Origin: Saccharina japonica
Taxonomy: Eukaryota; Sar; Phaeophyceae; Laminariales; Laminariaceae
Direction: 5' to 3'
Length of the DNA: 64,000 nt
Assembly: GCA_008828725.1 (NCBI GenBank)
Contig: MEHQ01002658.1
Span: forward strand, 13,077 to 77,076
Under the pieces are notes generated by a model. It had not been told where the DNA came from, made no database searches, and was given only the letters and a program-made list of their open reading frames with translations. This document shows, piece by piece, positions 38,320 to 49,400 of the stretch. Within the stretch, counting starts at the first letter, position 1; each line of letters opens with the position of its first letter. A program made the translations under genes and the position numbers.

Positions 38320-39040
38320 TATGCGTTTTAACCATGAAAACCTGCTCTGATTCCTCATTTTGGCCAGCCGGAGGTGACTTATTGCGCGACGTGCGCTTTT
38401 TGCTAGTCGAATCAGCTCACTCATTTGGGTACACAAGCACACCTGGTATGGAACGTTCATCTTCCCTAAAGCTACCGTCACGTTTGGAAGGCGTGGGTAC
38501 CGCCCCAGATCGACGGGATCCCCGTTTGACAAAAGTTACGAGGGGTTTTCGGCCAAAGTCAACTTTCAGTGAGCATACAACAGTATCTCCGCGATTTTCC
38601 TCGATTGACCCACATGGGGTTCAAAAATATGTGCGTTAGAGCGAAGACAGGGAACACGTGAAGCACGTGATTCTGGTCGAGAGTTGTGCCGCCTTGACGA
38701 TCCGCGCAAACGCGGCGTGCTTAGCAAGGATCAGATATTGACTTGCCGGGTTCAGATGTTTCGTTCCTCTTTTCGTTATCCCTTTTACTAGAGAGATAAA
38801 AAAGGCGCTCTCAGTTTTCTGATTGGATTTTTCCGGGAAGTTTCCGGGAACTTTACAGTCACTAATAGTGTGAGAGGAGAAATCATGGTCCGCAGGTGGC
38901 GCACGGTAGAGAGCCGGTTCCCCGCGGGGCATACCGAAACCGACATAGTCGTTAAGGTTCATTCGGACATCATGATCATCGCTATCACTACCGAGCAGCA
39001 TTAAACAATAAGGATACTACGTAACGAACGTACTATTTAC
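38320..39040. other. Unassigned stretch with a 121-codon minus-strand frame
   Basis: A minus frame from 39001 to 38636 begins MLLGSDSDDHDVRMNLNDY and has ordinary protein-like composition, but no family was recognised. It could be a fragment of a retroelement polyprotein or a short gene. An overlapping plus frame ends at 38639. Neither is called as a gene. Confidence 0.3.
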
Positions 39041-39139
39041 TGTTGATTCAAGTGCACGTCTTGGTAGTACGTACAGTCACTTTTTGCGGCCTCGGGGTAC
39101 TACATTTTAAGTTAAGGGGATGGGACACCAGAGCACCCA

Positions 39140-39616
39140 TTGCCAGGTTTTTGCCTATATTGAGCAGGTACCCGACGGTAATCACGTGTGTTGTTTGCAT
39201 AGAGGTGGAAGAAGAGCAGCTGTATTTCATTTTGCCAGATGAAAGGTTGAAGGCTCAGGTTGCCTCGCCTTGGAAACCCCTGGTTTCCATCTAAGATACG
39301 CCTTCCAAGTACTACCAATACGATCCCAATATATATATTACCCGGTAATTACCGGCTTTTCCCCCTCATTCCAGCAGTACCGTAACCCGTAACACCCGAG
39401 GGTAACCACGTGTGTTCTTTGCGTAGAGATAGAAGAAGAGCAGCTGTAATCCATGTTACACGATGAAAGACTAAAAGGCCAAAGGCTCAGGTTGTCTCGC
39501 CTTGAAAACCCCTGGTTTCCATCTAAGATACGAGTACGCCTTCCAAGTACTCGTACCAATACGATCCCAATATATGTTACCCGGTAATTACCGGCATTTC
39601 CCCATCATTCCAGCAG
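39140..39616. repeat. About 238-bp tandem duplication, diverged
   Basis: Both copies contain ATCACGTGTGTT or ACCACGTGTGTT, GAAGAAGAGCAGCTGTA, AAACCCCTGGTTTCCATCTA, AGATACG, CCAATACGATCCCAATATAT, ACCCGGTAATTACCGGC and CATTCCAGCAG. The second copy has two small insertions of ACTCGTA type. Confidence 0.85.
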
Positions 39617-39619
39617 AGG

Positions 39620-40035
39620 GATTTCGTACCATAACACTACCTACCCGTGCTCTTACACCTCTCTTCGCCATTACGGGCATGCGCGAAGCCGCAGGCGGGC
39701 GTTAGCCCGCCGCGGTGAAGCCCCCTTTGTATCTGGTGTACATACGGTCACATAACCGTCCTCGTCGTCAATAGAACCCGAGGCTACGGGCTCCTAAGCC
39801 TTGTGGGAGGCCTCTTCGTCATTTTTTACCACCCTCTCCGACGTTCCCGCCCTCATCATAACGTCCTTGAAAAAGAAACAAAGAAAATACTCCAAAATAT
39901 ATAAAAAAAATTGGATCGATTTCGACCCAAAATTCAAAATACCGGTAGATACTAATAATATGCGCTCCTAAACCTTCTGGGAGAACTCCTTACCATTTTT
40001 CACCATCTTTTCTGAGGTTCCCGCCCTCAACATAA
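39620..40035. other. No recognised gene; partly duplicated sequence
   Basis: About 39740-39860 and 39960-40035 share GGCTCCTAAGCCTTGTGGGA versus GCGCTCCTAAACCTTCTGGG and CGACGTTCCCGCCCTCATCA versus GAGGTTCCCGCCCTCAACAT. This indicates an old direct duplication. Confidence 0.5.
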
Positions 40036-40039
40036 CGTT

Positions 40040-40122
40040 ATTAACCCTTATAGGACTGGAGTCCCGTTTTGGGGACAAATTACTTAGAATTAGAGTGGTT
40101 TGTCCCCGAAACGGGACTGCAG
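40040..40122. mobile_element. piggyBac-like MITE, family C, diverged copy
   Basis: TTAACCCTTATAGGACTGGA then GTCCCGTTTTGGGGACAAAT, ACTTAGAATTAGAG, and an inverted end CGGGACTGCAGTCCTAAAAA. The right TTAA is not preserved. Confidence 0.6.
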
Positions 40123-40384
40123 TCCTAAAAAACAAAAACACAAACTTAAAATTGGGTCGATTTCAACCCAAATTTGTGTAGAAAACATCTCTCTCTTTAT
40201 TTTTGTTCTATCCGCACCCCCTACGTTTTGTGATTCTAATGGTGCCGACTACTGCTGCAGCTTCAACGCCTCGGTTGGGACGATACGATCTGCGCCCCTA
40301 TCCTCGTAAGGTGGTTCACTTTCGTTACAGGGGAATTTTTTCACGTATACGCCATTTTTCCACAAGTTTCCACGTGGCACTGAT

Positions 40385-41050
40385 TCCCATACTCAGATGA
40401 ACCATTCAGAGGCATGCATGCACGCAGTACAGCGGAATGCTGCCCCCTTCTATCCGGTACATAGTTGCACTACGTAGTTCAGCCCTGTCTGTCCAAAGGC
40501 CTTGCGTCGATACCCACCCCCATTCTGTCCTTACACCATGATGGTTGTCGATCCAACCACCGCCCTTGACTTCATATAAAAATCCGGGCGAATGCACCAC
40601 AGCGCAAGGCTGCTTTCCCTTTCACGTTACCATACTCAGATAAAACATCCAGAGACATGCATGCAACACAGCGGAAGGCTGCTCTCTGCTACCCGTATTT
40701 AGTTCCACTACGTAGGTCAGCCTGGTCTGTCCAAAGGCCGTGCATCGGTACCACCCCCATTATATCCTTACACAATGGTTGTCGACCCAACCACTGTCCT
40801 CGACTTCGTATTTGAAGCCGGATCATGCATTACCATATAAAGCCGATCAGTCGAACAACCGTAGCCGAAGCCCAGTTATATCTATCGGTACCACACACAC
40901 TGAATCCATTCTACTCTCACACAAGGGCTGTTGACGCAACCACTGTCCTCCGCTTCACACGTAAAGCCGGACCATGCACACAATACAAAACCGGTCAGTT
41001 AAACAACCGTAGCCGAAGCCCAGTTATCTCTCTATCGGCACTATGCACTG
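40385..41050. repeat. About 240-bp direct repeats, 2.5-3 copies
   Basis: ATACTCAGATGAACCATTCA and ATACTCAGATAAAACATCCA start the first two copies. Both contain CTGTCTGTCCAAAGGCC, CACCCCCATT, ATGGTTGTCGA and CAACCAC. A third, partial copy carries CAACCGTAGCCGAAGCCCAG twice (about 40856 and 41004). Confidence 0.75.
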
Positions 41051-41254
41051 AATAAAAATGAATATAATAAACCCAACCCCCGTTTGAGCATCCAACCGGC
41101 TCGTTACCAGCAGCACATGTGGACATGGCGACAAAAAAGCAACCAGCACTCCCACCAACCCCCTAAAAGAAAGCACGCACTTTTCGGCACGAGAAACAAC
41201 TGCGATTGGAGAAGAAACCCGCCTCACATCCGAAGGGGAAACTCCTTGGATTCG

Positions 41255-41326
41255 TTTTCCTCCTCCTCTTCCTCCTCCTCCTCTTTCGCCTCCTCCTTCT
41301 CCTCCTCCTCCTCCTCCTCCTCCTCN
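41255..41326. repeat. (CCT)n tract ending in an undetermined base
   Basis: Imperfect CCT repeats end at the only N in the window (41326). The long inverted repeat begins at the next base. Confidence 0.9.
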
Positions 41327-42823
41327 TTTGGCCGAGGTGTGGTGTTCAGTGCAGCCAGGAATTTTTTGCCGACGCCTATTACCCGTAGCTCCGTGCGCTG
41401 TCAAACTACAGCGTGGGCCCACGAGCAAGAAACAAGGCAGTGAGTGACAAGAGTCCCACTTTTTTGGAGACACCACGAACATAAACTATCCAGGAAGAAG
41501 CAGAAGTCTCTCGTTTTGAGAAACGCCCAAAACAACTTGGAAACCCCCTTTTTACCTCTGCAATCACGTTTTAGGGACCTCCTCGTGTAGTAGTTGGAAT
41601 TGGAGTGATATACAGCAGTAGTGGGGCCTGTATACCTAACACAGCACGAATAAGGCGGCCGCTCGATCTAAGGCGGTCAAAATCGGCTGTCATGACCGGA
41701 CAAGTGCACTCACATGGTGGAGTGAACAAGGTGGCCACTCGATATAAGGCGGTCAAAATATCGGTGCACTATATATACCGCCTTACATAGGCCCGACTAC
41801 TCTGTGTACATCATGTTCGCAGTGGATACAGGGCTAAGAAAGCATGCCCACCAGCGGGCGTTACCCAAACATCCTGAAACGACACGAGAGGCCTACCAAT
41901 GCTCGAGACTGCCGTCAAAATAAAATGCCAGGCCTTTGCCAAGAGTGCGTGTGTAGGTTGTTTCTTGTCGGTGCGCCCTATACTAAAAGAAGAAAGAAGA
42001 AAGAAAACCTACAGTACGGCTGTGAGATCCAATTTTCCCTCAAAACTCATATCTGCAGGTGTGGTGTCATACTATTCCGGGGGGCCATAGTAAGCAGGAC
42101 CCATGACATGCACAAAAACCTAAATATTCCAGTATCTTTACTAATCATATTTGGTCCTGATTACTACTGTATGTTTCCCTGTAATATAGTCACACTAGTT
42201 ATACTGCAGTACATAGTGTTATTTCGATCGCACGTTCTACGGATGTGTAGGTTTTTAGAGTTCCTCTACTGTCACGGAATACCGCCACGAGCTACGTACA
42301 GGGGTTAACAATCGACGGGCACGACGCGCTACCACGGCCAAATACAACGCTGTTTACAAAAGTAGGTGCAAAGGTACCCGGCTCGACCATCCCTGCTATA
42401 TATAACGTACATGCCTCCGGTGCTTACCCACACCACGATTTTCGTAAAACTTACCAAAAAACCCGACGGATTTTATTTTATTGTCGAATCCAGCCGCCTC
42501 TCACTTTTACCCACGCCAACATTTCCATAAAACTCCACGGTTTTTAATTCCGTTCATCGGATCCGTTTTTTCCCAGGGATCGAAACGGAGGCGGAGGCGT
42601 ATGGTGGGATGCTACCTTGGTATGGACGAAGTGGAGTCCATGGCCCGCGTACACCGGCTGTAGCCTCGAAAAGTGGCGGCGTTTTTTCCCGGATTATCTA
42701 TAAGCTAAACGCACGTCATGGCCAATCCAGGGAGACTCGGTTCGATAATCTTATTGTTAAATTTTGTTGTGCACAAGGGGGCGATGGACGCTGCAATGGC
42801 CCCTGGTGGTAGGGGGAAGGAGG
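41327..42823 (+). repeat. Long inverted repeat, left arm (1.5 kb)
   Basis: TTTGGCCGAGGTGTGGTGTT at 41327 to GGTAGGGGGAAGGAGGA at 42823 pairs with 43571-45068. The arms differ by scattered single-base changes (for example GTGGATACAGGG versus GTAGATATAGGG, and ACCTCTGCAATCACG versus ACCACTGCATTCACG), so they are not identical. The arm contains a family-D MITE (about 42066-42185) and a fragment of the MSFDEI repeat (about 42020-42060). Long frames in it are mirrored in the other arm and are not genes. Confidence 0.93.
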
Positions 42824-43180
42824 AAGAGAGGCAAGGAGGGGCAGGAGGATGTGACGAGGAGCGAGGGGGATGGAGGAGGAGTAGGAAGAAGGAGGAGGAG
42901 GAGGAGGAGGAGGAGGAGGAAGAGGAGGAGAGGAAGAGGAGGAGGAGAGGAGAGGAGGAGTAGAGAAGGGGAGAGGAGGGGGGGACGAGGAGAAGAGGAG
43001 AGGCGGAGCAAGGAGGAAAAGGAGAAAGAGGGGGAGGAGGGGGAAGAAGAAGAGGAGGAGGAGGAGAAGAAGAGGAGGAGGAGGGGAGGAGGGGGAGGAG
43101 GAGGAGGAGGAGGAGGAGGAGAGGAGGAGGACGTAGGAGAGAGGACGAGAAAGAGGAGGAGGAGGAGGAGGAGGAGCCGC
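42824..43180 (+). repeat. Homopurine (GGA)n tract
   Basis: About 350 bp almost wholly of G and A on the plus strand (GAGGAGGAGGAGGAAGAGGA and similar), with only a few pyrimidines. Long homopurine-homopyrimidine mirror tracts can form triplex (H-) DNA. It lies in the loop of the long inverted repeat. Glu/Gly/Arg or Pro/Ser/Leu runs in the six frames are artefacts. Confidence 0.92.
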
Positions 43181-43259
43181 CGTCGCCATCGCCGAATTGT
43201 TTGGGCGATAACCGGCACGTTTACACTAGGCGGCCAGTCAGGTAAAACATGGAGAAAGG

Positions 43260-43510
43260 GAACACCTGTCCTTGGACAGATCCTCGGATAGATCCTCGGA
43301 AAGATCCTTGAACAGATCCTCGAACAGATCCTCGGACAGATCCTCAGACATGTCTTCAGACCGATGCCCAGACAGGTCCAAAGAGGGGTCCTCAGGCACA
43401 CCCTTAGACAAGTCGGAAGATAGACGCTCAGACAATTCCGAAGACAGATCCTTAGAAAGGTATTTCGACAGATCCTCAGGCAGGTCCTTGGACAGTTCCA
43501 GACCCCTGCT
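43260..43510. repeat. Degenerate 12-bp repeat (ACAGATCCTCGG)
   Basis: About 20 units of GACAGATCCTCGGA-type sequence. Because the unit is a multiple of three, both strands keep an open frame. The plus frame reads DRSSDRSSERS-like and the minus frame SEDLSEDLSEDL-like. No other sign of coding. Confidence 0.82.
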
Positions 43511-43570
43511 CAGCCCGGCTCCCGCTTCTGCCACCGGGCCTAGTGGCACCCCCCCTCCTCCTCCTCCTCC

Positions 43571-45068
43571 TCCTCCTTCCCCCTACCACCAGGGGCCATT
43601 GCAGCGTCCATCGCCCCCTTGTGCACAACAAAATTTAACAATAAGATTATCGAACCGAGTCTCCCTTGATTGGCCATGACGTGCGTTTAGCTTATAGATA
43701 ATCCGGGAAAAAACGCCGCCACTTTTCGAGGCTACAGCCGGTGTACGCGGGCCATGGACTCCACTTCGTCCATACCAAGGTAGCATCCCACCATACGCCT
43801 CCGCCTCCGTTTCGATCCCTGGGAAAAAACGGATCCGATGAACGGAATTAAAAACCGTGGAGTTTTATGGAAATGTTGGCGTGGGTAAAAGTGAGAGGCG
43901 GCTGGATTCGAAAATAAAATAAAATCCGTCGGGTTTTTTGGTAAGTTTTACGAAAATCGTGGTGTGGGTAAGCACCGGAGGCATGTACGTTATATATAGC
44001 AGGGATGGTCGAGCCGGGTACCTTTGCACCTACTTTTGTAAACAGCGTTGTATTTGGCCGTGGTAGCGCGTCGTGCCCGTCGATTGTTAACCCCTGTACG
44101 TAGCTCGTGGCGGTATTCCGTGACAGTAGAGGAACTCTAAAAACCTACACATCCGTAGAACGTGCGATCGAAATAACACTATGTACTGCAGGATAATTAG
44201 TGTGACTATATTACAGGGAAACATACAGTAGTAATCAGGACCAAATATGATTAGTAAAAATACTGGAATATTTAGGTTTTTGTGCATGTCATGGGTCCTG
44301 CTTACTATGGCCCCCCGGAATAGTATGACACCACGCCTGCAGATATGAGTTTTGAGGGAAAATTGGATCTCACAGCCGTACTGTAGGTTTTCTTTCTTCT
44401 TTCTTCTTTTAGTATAGGGCGCACCGACAAGAAACAACCTACACACGCACTCTTGGCAAAGGCCTGGCATTTTATTTTGACGGCAGCCTCGAGCATTGGT
44501 AGGCCTCTCGTGTCGTTTCAGGATGTTTGGGTAACGCCCGCTGGTGGGCATGCTTTCTTAGCCCTATATCTACTGCGAACAGTATGTACACAGAGTAGTC
44601 GGGCCTATGTAAGGCGGTATATATAGTGCACCGATATTTTGACCGCCTTATATCGAGTGGCCGCCTTGTTCACTTCACCATGTGAGTGCACTTGTCCGGT
44701 CATGACAGCCGATTCTGACCGCCTTAGATCGAGCGGCCGCCTTATTCGTGCTGTGTTAGGTATACAGGCCCCACTACTGCTGTATATCACTCCAATTCCA
44801 ACTACTACACGAGGAGATCCCTAAAACGTGAATGCAGTGGTAAAAAGGGGGTTTCCAAGTTGTTTTTGGCGTTTCTCAAAACGAGAGACTTCTGATTCTT
44901 CCTGGATAGTTTATGTTCGTGGTGTCTCCAAAAAAGTGGGACTCTTGTCACTCACTGCCTTGTTTCTTGCTCGTGGGCCCACGCTGTAGTTTGACAGCGC
45001 ACGGAGCTACGGGTAATAGGCGTCGGCAAAAAATTCCTGGCTGCACTGAACACCACACCTCGGCCAAA
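43571..45068 (-). repeat. Long inverted repeat, right arm (1.5 kb)
   Basis: Reverse complement of the left arm, from TCCTCCTTCCCCC at 43571 to CGGCCAAA at 45068. Outside 45068 the sequence (TCACCAATTCCTATC) has no counterpart beyond the N on the left. Confidence 0.93.
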
Positions 45069-45099
45069 TCACCAATTCCTATCTCATGATCTAGATCTT

Positions 45100-45355
45100 T
45101 CAGGGCAACTGTGTGATCTGTGTGATCTGTGTGATCTGTATGGTCTGTATGATCTACTCGTAGCTCATGCTGCCGGGTGGGAGCCCTGTGATCTGCATGA
45201 TCCGGGACATGTTTTGCATGATTTAGGACATATTTTCAGGGTTGGATCTGTACTGTACAGATCCTGCACAGCACCTCAGAATGGCAGGTTAGGATCTAGA
45301 TGATCTATCTGTAGATGATCTATCTGTAGATGATCTATCTGTAGATGAATTGTCC
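45100..45355. repeat. GATCTGTGT and TAGATGATCTATCTG repeats
   Basis: TGTGTGATC-type 9-10-bp units lie at about 45108-45165, and three 15-bp units of TAGATGATCTATCTG at about 45297-45350. Confidence 0.8.
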
Positions 45356-46279
45356 GAGGTGTGAACTATTGGTACTCGAACGATACGTCTGTACAAGACT
45401 AAAAGGGTTAGCCCCTGGGTATTTCGACTCTGAACAAGCGCCGTGCACCAATTCCTAGCATTTTCCGTGCCTACCATTGCCCCACGAAGTCGTTCCCTCA
45501 AGCACAACACATTGCCGCTATATAACCGGTTAGCCCAGCCCATCTGCTGCAGTGGGTACCCCTATTTAAAAGAGGTAGGTGTGGTACAGGCCGAAAACAA
45601 CTCTCTTTAAATTAGCCTTCTCTCTTATCCACAGTGGGAATATATATCTATATATAGGTTTAGTGTAGGCGGGTCCAGCCGATTTGGCCTCTCTTAACTG
45701 TAATATTCTCTTATATAGGGTACCCTCTCTTAAGTCGGGGTATACCACAGTACCGAAATAATGACCCTCTAAAATGCCTTGTAAAAAAACCGCGGGCAAA
45801 GTAGTAAAAAGGGGTGTGTCGAGCGCACGAGGCGTGCGATATGGTTATACGTAAGGGTCTGGGAATACACAAAGACAAATAGGCATGTTTCTCCCGGGGA
45901 CATATCAGATGTTTTCGGGAGGCCCTCCGAAATACACTTATGTATTTTCTCTTGTTCTATTATACTCTGCTCCATGTCTTACATGGTACCCTTTCTGACC
46001 TGTCACCATGAGTGCCTATCCATGAATCCATCCCGGCCCAGCCCATCACACAAGAGGCAGCAGGAGACTGGGTTCATCAAACTAATACCTGGTAATAGTC
46101 TTCATCACGCCTTCGTCCTGAAGCGCTGGCTCTTTTCCGCTGCGTGCTACGCACGCTCACACGCCAGCTGCCACGAACCGAACCGACCCAAGGTGGTCAA
46201 GGCTATATCCCGGTACAATTATACCCCTGCGTTGATCTGATCGGCCTACTTCTTCCGTACGTATGATACAAAGCTCATA
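45356..46279. other. Downstream flank of the dioxygenase gene
   Basis: The missing C-terminal exon of the dioxygenase would be expected on the minus strand here or further left. A minus frame around 45485 reads ERLRGAMVGTENARNW, which resembles the R-x-L-x-G end motif of the family, but no acceptor in the right phase was found. No other feature was recognised. Confidence 0.35.
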
Positions 46280-46445
46280 CTACCTTGCGCCTCGATAGTA
46301 TTCCGTATTGGAGCTTGCGGTTTCTTGGTACATCAACGTAGTTTTTCGTACCTTGAACGCCTCTCTTCCGTGCATGGCTCGCTGGTTATCGATGATTACC
46401 GTGTCCCCCGGTTCCAGGAGGATGCGGGCCACCATCGACGGGTCC
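46280..46445 (-). CDS. Dioxygenase gene, exon 5 (second iron ligand) and read-through tail
   Basis: Acceptor CGTTTCAG. The exon completes a split Arg codon, then DPSMVARILLEPGDTVIIDN and QRAMHGREAFK. The His of MHGR is the distal iron ligand and the following Arg the usual 2-oxoglutarate-side residue. A GTACGA donor follows AAG at 46352. The family normally has another 20-30 residues with an R-x-L-x-G motif, which the read-through (to 46280) lacks. A further exon is therefore likely but was not found. Confidence 0.82.
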
Positions 46446-49400
46446 CTGAAACGGAAGGTGACGGGAGAAATGGCGCCTGAGTTACATGAAGGTCGCCCGG
46501 TCCCATGCTTTGGAGCATGGCGTAATTACGTTGAAAAGTATAGTTTTCAATGCCTAAAACGATCATTTTCGTCGCCAAAAACACGATAGATTTAATTGCC
46601 TAAAACGATAAACTTCGCTGCCTCGAAACGAGAGTTCCATTGCCTACAAAACGATGCAAGTCATTTTCATTGCCTAGAAAGGACAATTGCATCGCCTACA
46701 GCGAAAAATATTTTTCATTGCCAAAAACGATGAATGGGTTTGATGGACACCAGCTGCAGCTCGGAAATAAGACGGCGCATCAAAGCATTGGTGGCAACCA
46801 GAATGACGGGATCGCGCGTATGGCGCCGCTGGCAGAGTCTGCAAACTGAGCAGCTCGACGTACCAAATTAGCACGTCAGCTCGCAGCCTCGCCACTCCGA
46901 TGGAATGGGGTGTTCGTCTCTGTTCGTTTATACAGGATAAAGTCACTGAGCTGCCCAGCCAGCGCCGACTTACGGCCCCGAACCTCGGCGTACACAAACA
47001 CAGAAGTATAAGTCGTATAGCGGCGACACTGTTCCTTTGGCCCAGAAAAAGTGGGGGCCGCTCACCTTAGCAACGCGGACAGCGACTTATGGTGCTCGTA
47101 GAAACGGTCGACATCATCGGTGGACAAGGCGTCCAGCGGTGCGCGGTCGTAGTCGTTGTGTCTCACCTTAGCAAAACAGTGACGACAAAAAGAGCCGAAG
47201 CATGAGTGGGGGAAGAGGGTGAAAACGATATGTACGCGGAAACCATGCGTTACGCCAAGCCAAAAGCGGTGGGGAAACAGCGGCGGGAGGGATGGGCCAT
47301 CAGTGGGAACACAGTTACCGGAGGAATGGACAAGCCGTGGCATCATGGAGGAATGGAACTGGACGAGAAAAGCGTTCCTCGAGGATGCATACAAGGTTGG
47401 GCGTACACTTGCATTACACGAGTTGTTTTTTTTTCTGCTTGCTTCGTCGATTCGTTCAATAAAACCGGCCACCTGCTGAAAAAAGATGGTGGCGCCGCAC
47501 TCTAGCCGTGCACACACAGTAGTTGAATAAACTGTCGCTCCTAAAGTAGCCTACCATCATTTGAGTTGCCTTCGTAGCGTATCAAGCACCACAAAACCAG
47601 GTACTACGGCTACATGTACAGTACTCGTAGTTCAATTGCTGAGGCAGTACAACTGGGAAAAGTAGCCCAACCACCATCGCGACGGCACGCCAGCTTGACC
47701 ATGCTGGCAAATCTTCAAGTTTCTGCGCTGGTTTAGCCATCGCCCTGCCAAGCGTCAAATGGCGGCAAATATCACAATGTCAACTATGTGCATGGAAGGA
47801 TCAAAACTCACCTGATCCACGACACCAAGCGGACCCACACGAAATATCGGCCCCTCCGCCACGTAGTGACACCCCTCGTCGAAACACTGGTACTTGAGGG
47901 AAGTTCGGGTAAAAAAATCGAACGCCTCGGGGTTTTCCACGCGCAGGCGTTCGGCAACGGCGAAACCATCGAGGTAGATGCTCGCGCCGCCCTCCTCGGC
48001 AGCGATGACGCAGTTGAACACCTACGAGAGAGAAGGACGGCACGATAATAAGTTTCAGTGATTTTTCTTATTAGTTTTTTAGTTTTCATCCTCCGACAGA
48101 TGGGATACAAAAAAAAAGAGCTTAAGCTCGTCACACTTTCCACATAAAATTAAACCTTAGGTGTGACGAGCGGCGACTACTGTAAGGCCCCACACTCGAA
48201 ACATATCAGTATTTGCTCCAGGCGCCCATAGTCGACTCCTACACATGAATAGCGAAATCACCAGGAAAGGTAGCTCTTGCCCCCCCCCCCCCCCGCGCGC
48301 GCGCATGTGCGCGCCGGACTCTGATCCCACCTACCCTTATAGCCTAACAGGTGCAAAACATTATCAACACCTCTGCAGCGACACATCACCCAATACGCCG
48401 CCCTGATAAATGGTCTCCCAAATGTCAGGCCTTTGTACATCGAGGGTATACGCTTCGCAGCGGCATTGAGTATTAGTGATGAAAACAAAAAGTTGCCCGC
48501 CACTACGCACTCTGCTGACATCATAGGGGATCGTAACCTCCTCTTCTCCTCTATCCCGGTACGTCTCTTCACAACCATTTTTTTAACGGGCAATGCCGCG
48601 GCTATATACACTGTACGCGCAAAATGTGAGAGAGAGAGAGACAACTTGTTCTGCTCGATTTCTCACCTGCAACCCGGGCGGATCCCTGAGGTACGAGCAG
48701 TCCGTGTGTAGCGCCAAGGCGTCGCTCGAGTAAGCGCTGTCGCGGAACCCTTCTTCGCCATCGTCAGCCTCGGCGGAGGTGGCCCACATGTCCGGCCCGT
48801 ACAGGGTGCTCCGGACGTGCCCGCCCACTTTCAGCGCGAGCGCCTGCGTTCCCGCCTCGTCTGTCGGGACGCCTCGCACGAGCGCTATACCGTGCGACCT
48901 GATGAGGCCTATTAGATGAGACGCTGCCGTGGGCGCCGATGAGGATGGTGATGCGGAGGGTGGTGACCCCTGACAGTCCTCCATGACGGCCTCGTATTCC
49001 ACGATCGGAGGGTTGTTGTTGTTGTCGGCGGCGGCCGGTGAGAAGACCCCCGCGCCCCACAGCACCGGAGTGGGGCGGTGATTCGCGCCGTCGATGGACG
49101 TGCCGAAGCGCTCGCGGAGGCTGCGCGCCGTTTCGGAGTTGCAGTGCTGCCTGAGCCACCCGATCGGAACCGTGCACTCTTCGTGCTGCGCTTCGTTGGC
49201 TTCAGAGCTCCAGCGCAGACGGAGTACTTGGCGCGGTGGTTTGCTTGCGTCGCCGTTAGCGTCGGCGGTAGATGGCGGCAGGGTTTCTACCGAGGCATGT
49301 TTTACCCTTGTGTCGTTGGGCACAGCGTACGTATCCAGCTGGTGTCAAAACGTGTGGGGAGGGGGGTGAATTTCGGGTCAGAGGTGGGTCAGAGCGGGAA

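Noticed and set aside
41844-42308. 154-codon frame, present again at 44551-44087 on the other strand
   Set aside because: Both copies lie in the inverted-repeat arms and cross a MITE and a dispersed repeat; no domain.
42757-43401. Long Pro/Ser/Leu-rich and Glu/Arg-rich open frames on both strands
   Set aside because: They are translations of the homopurine (GGA)n tract and the 12-bp repeat, whose periods keep all frames open; no other coding sign.
43272-43679. Tandem 12-bp repeats as a CRISPR-like or regulated array
   Set aside because: There are no unique spacers; repeats are directly adjacent and degenerate, and the genome is eukaryotic.
45289-45543. ERLRGAMVGTENARNW as the last exon of the dioxygenase
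   Set aside because: The text resembles the family's end motif, but available acceptors give the wrong phase and quickly reach a stop.
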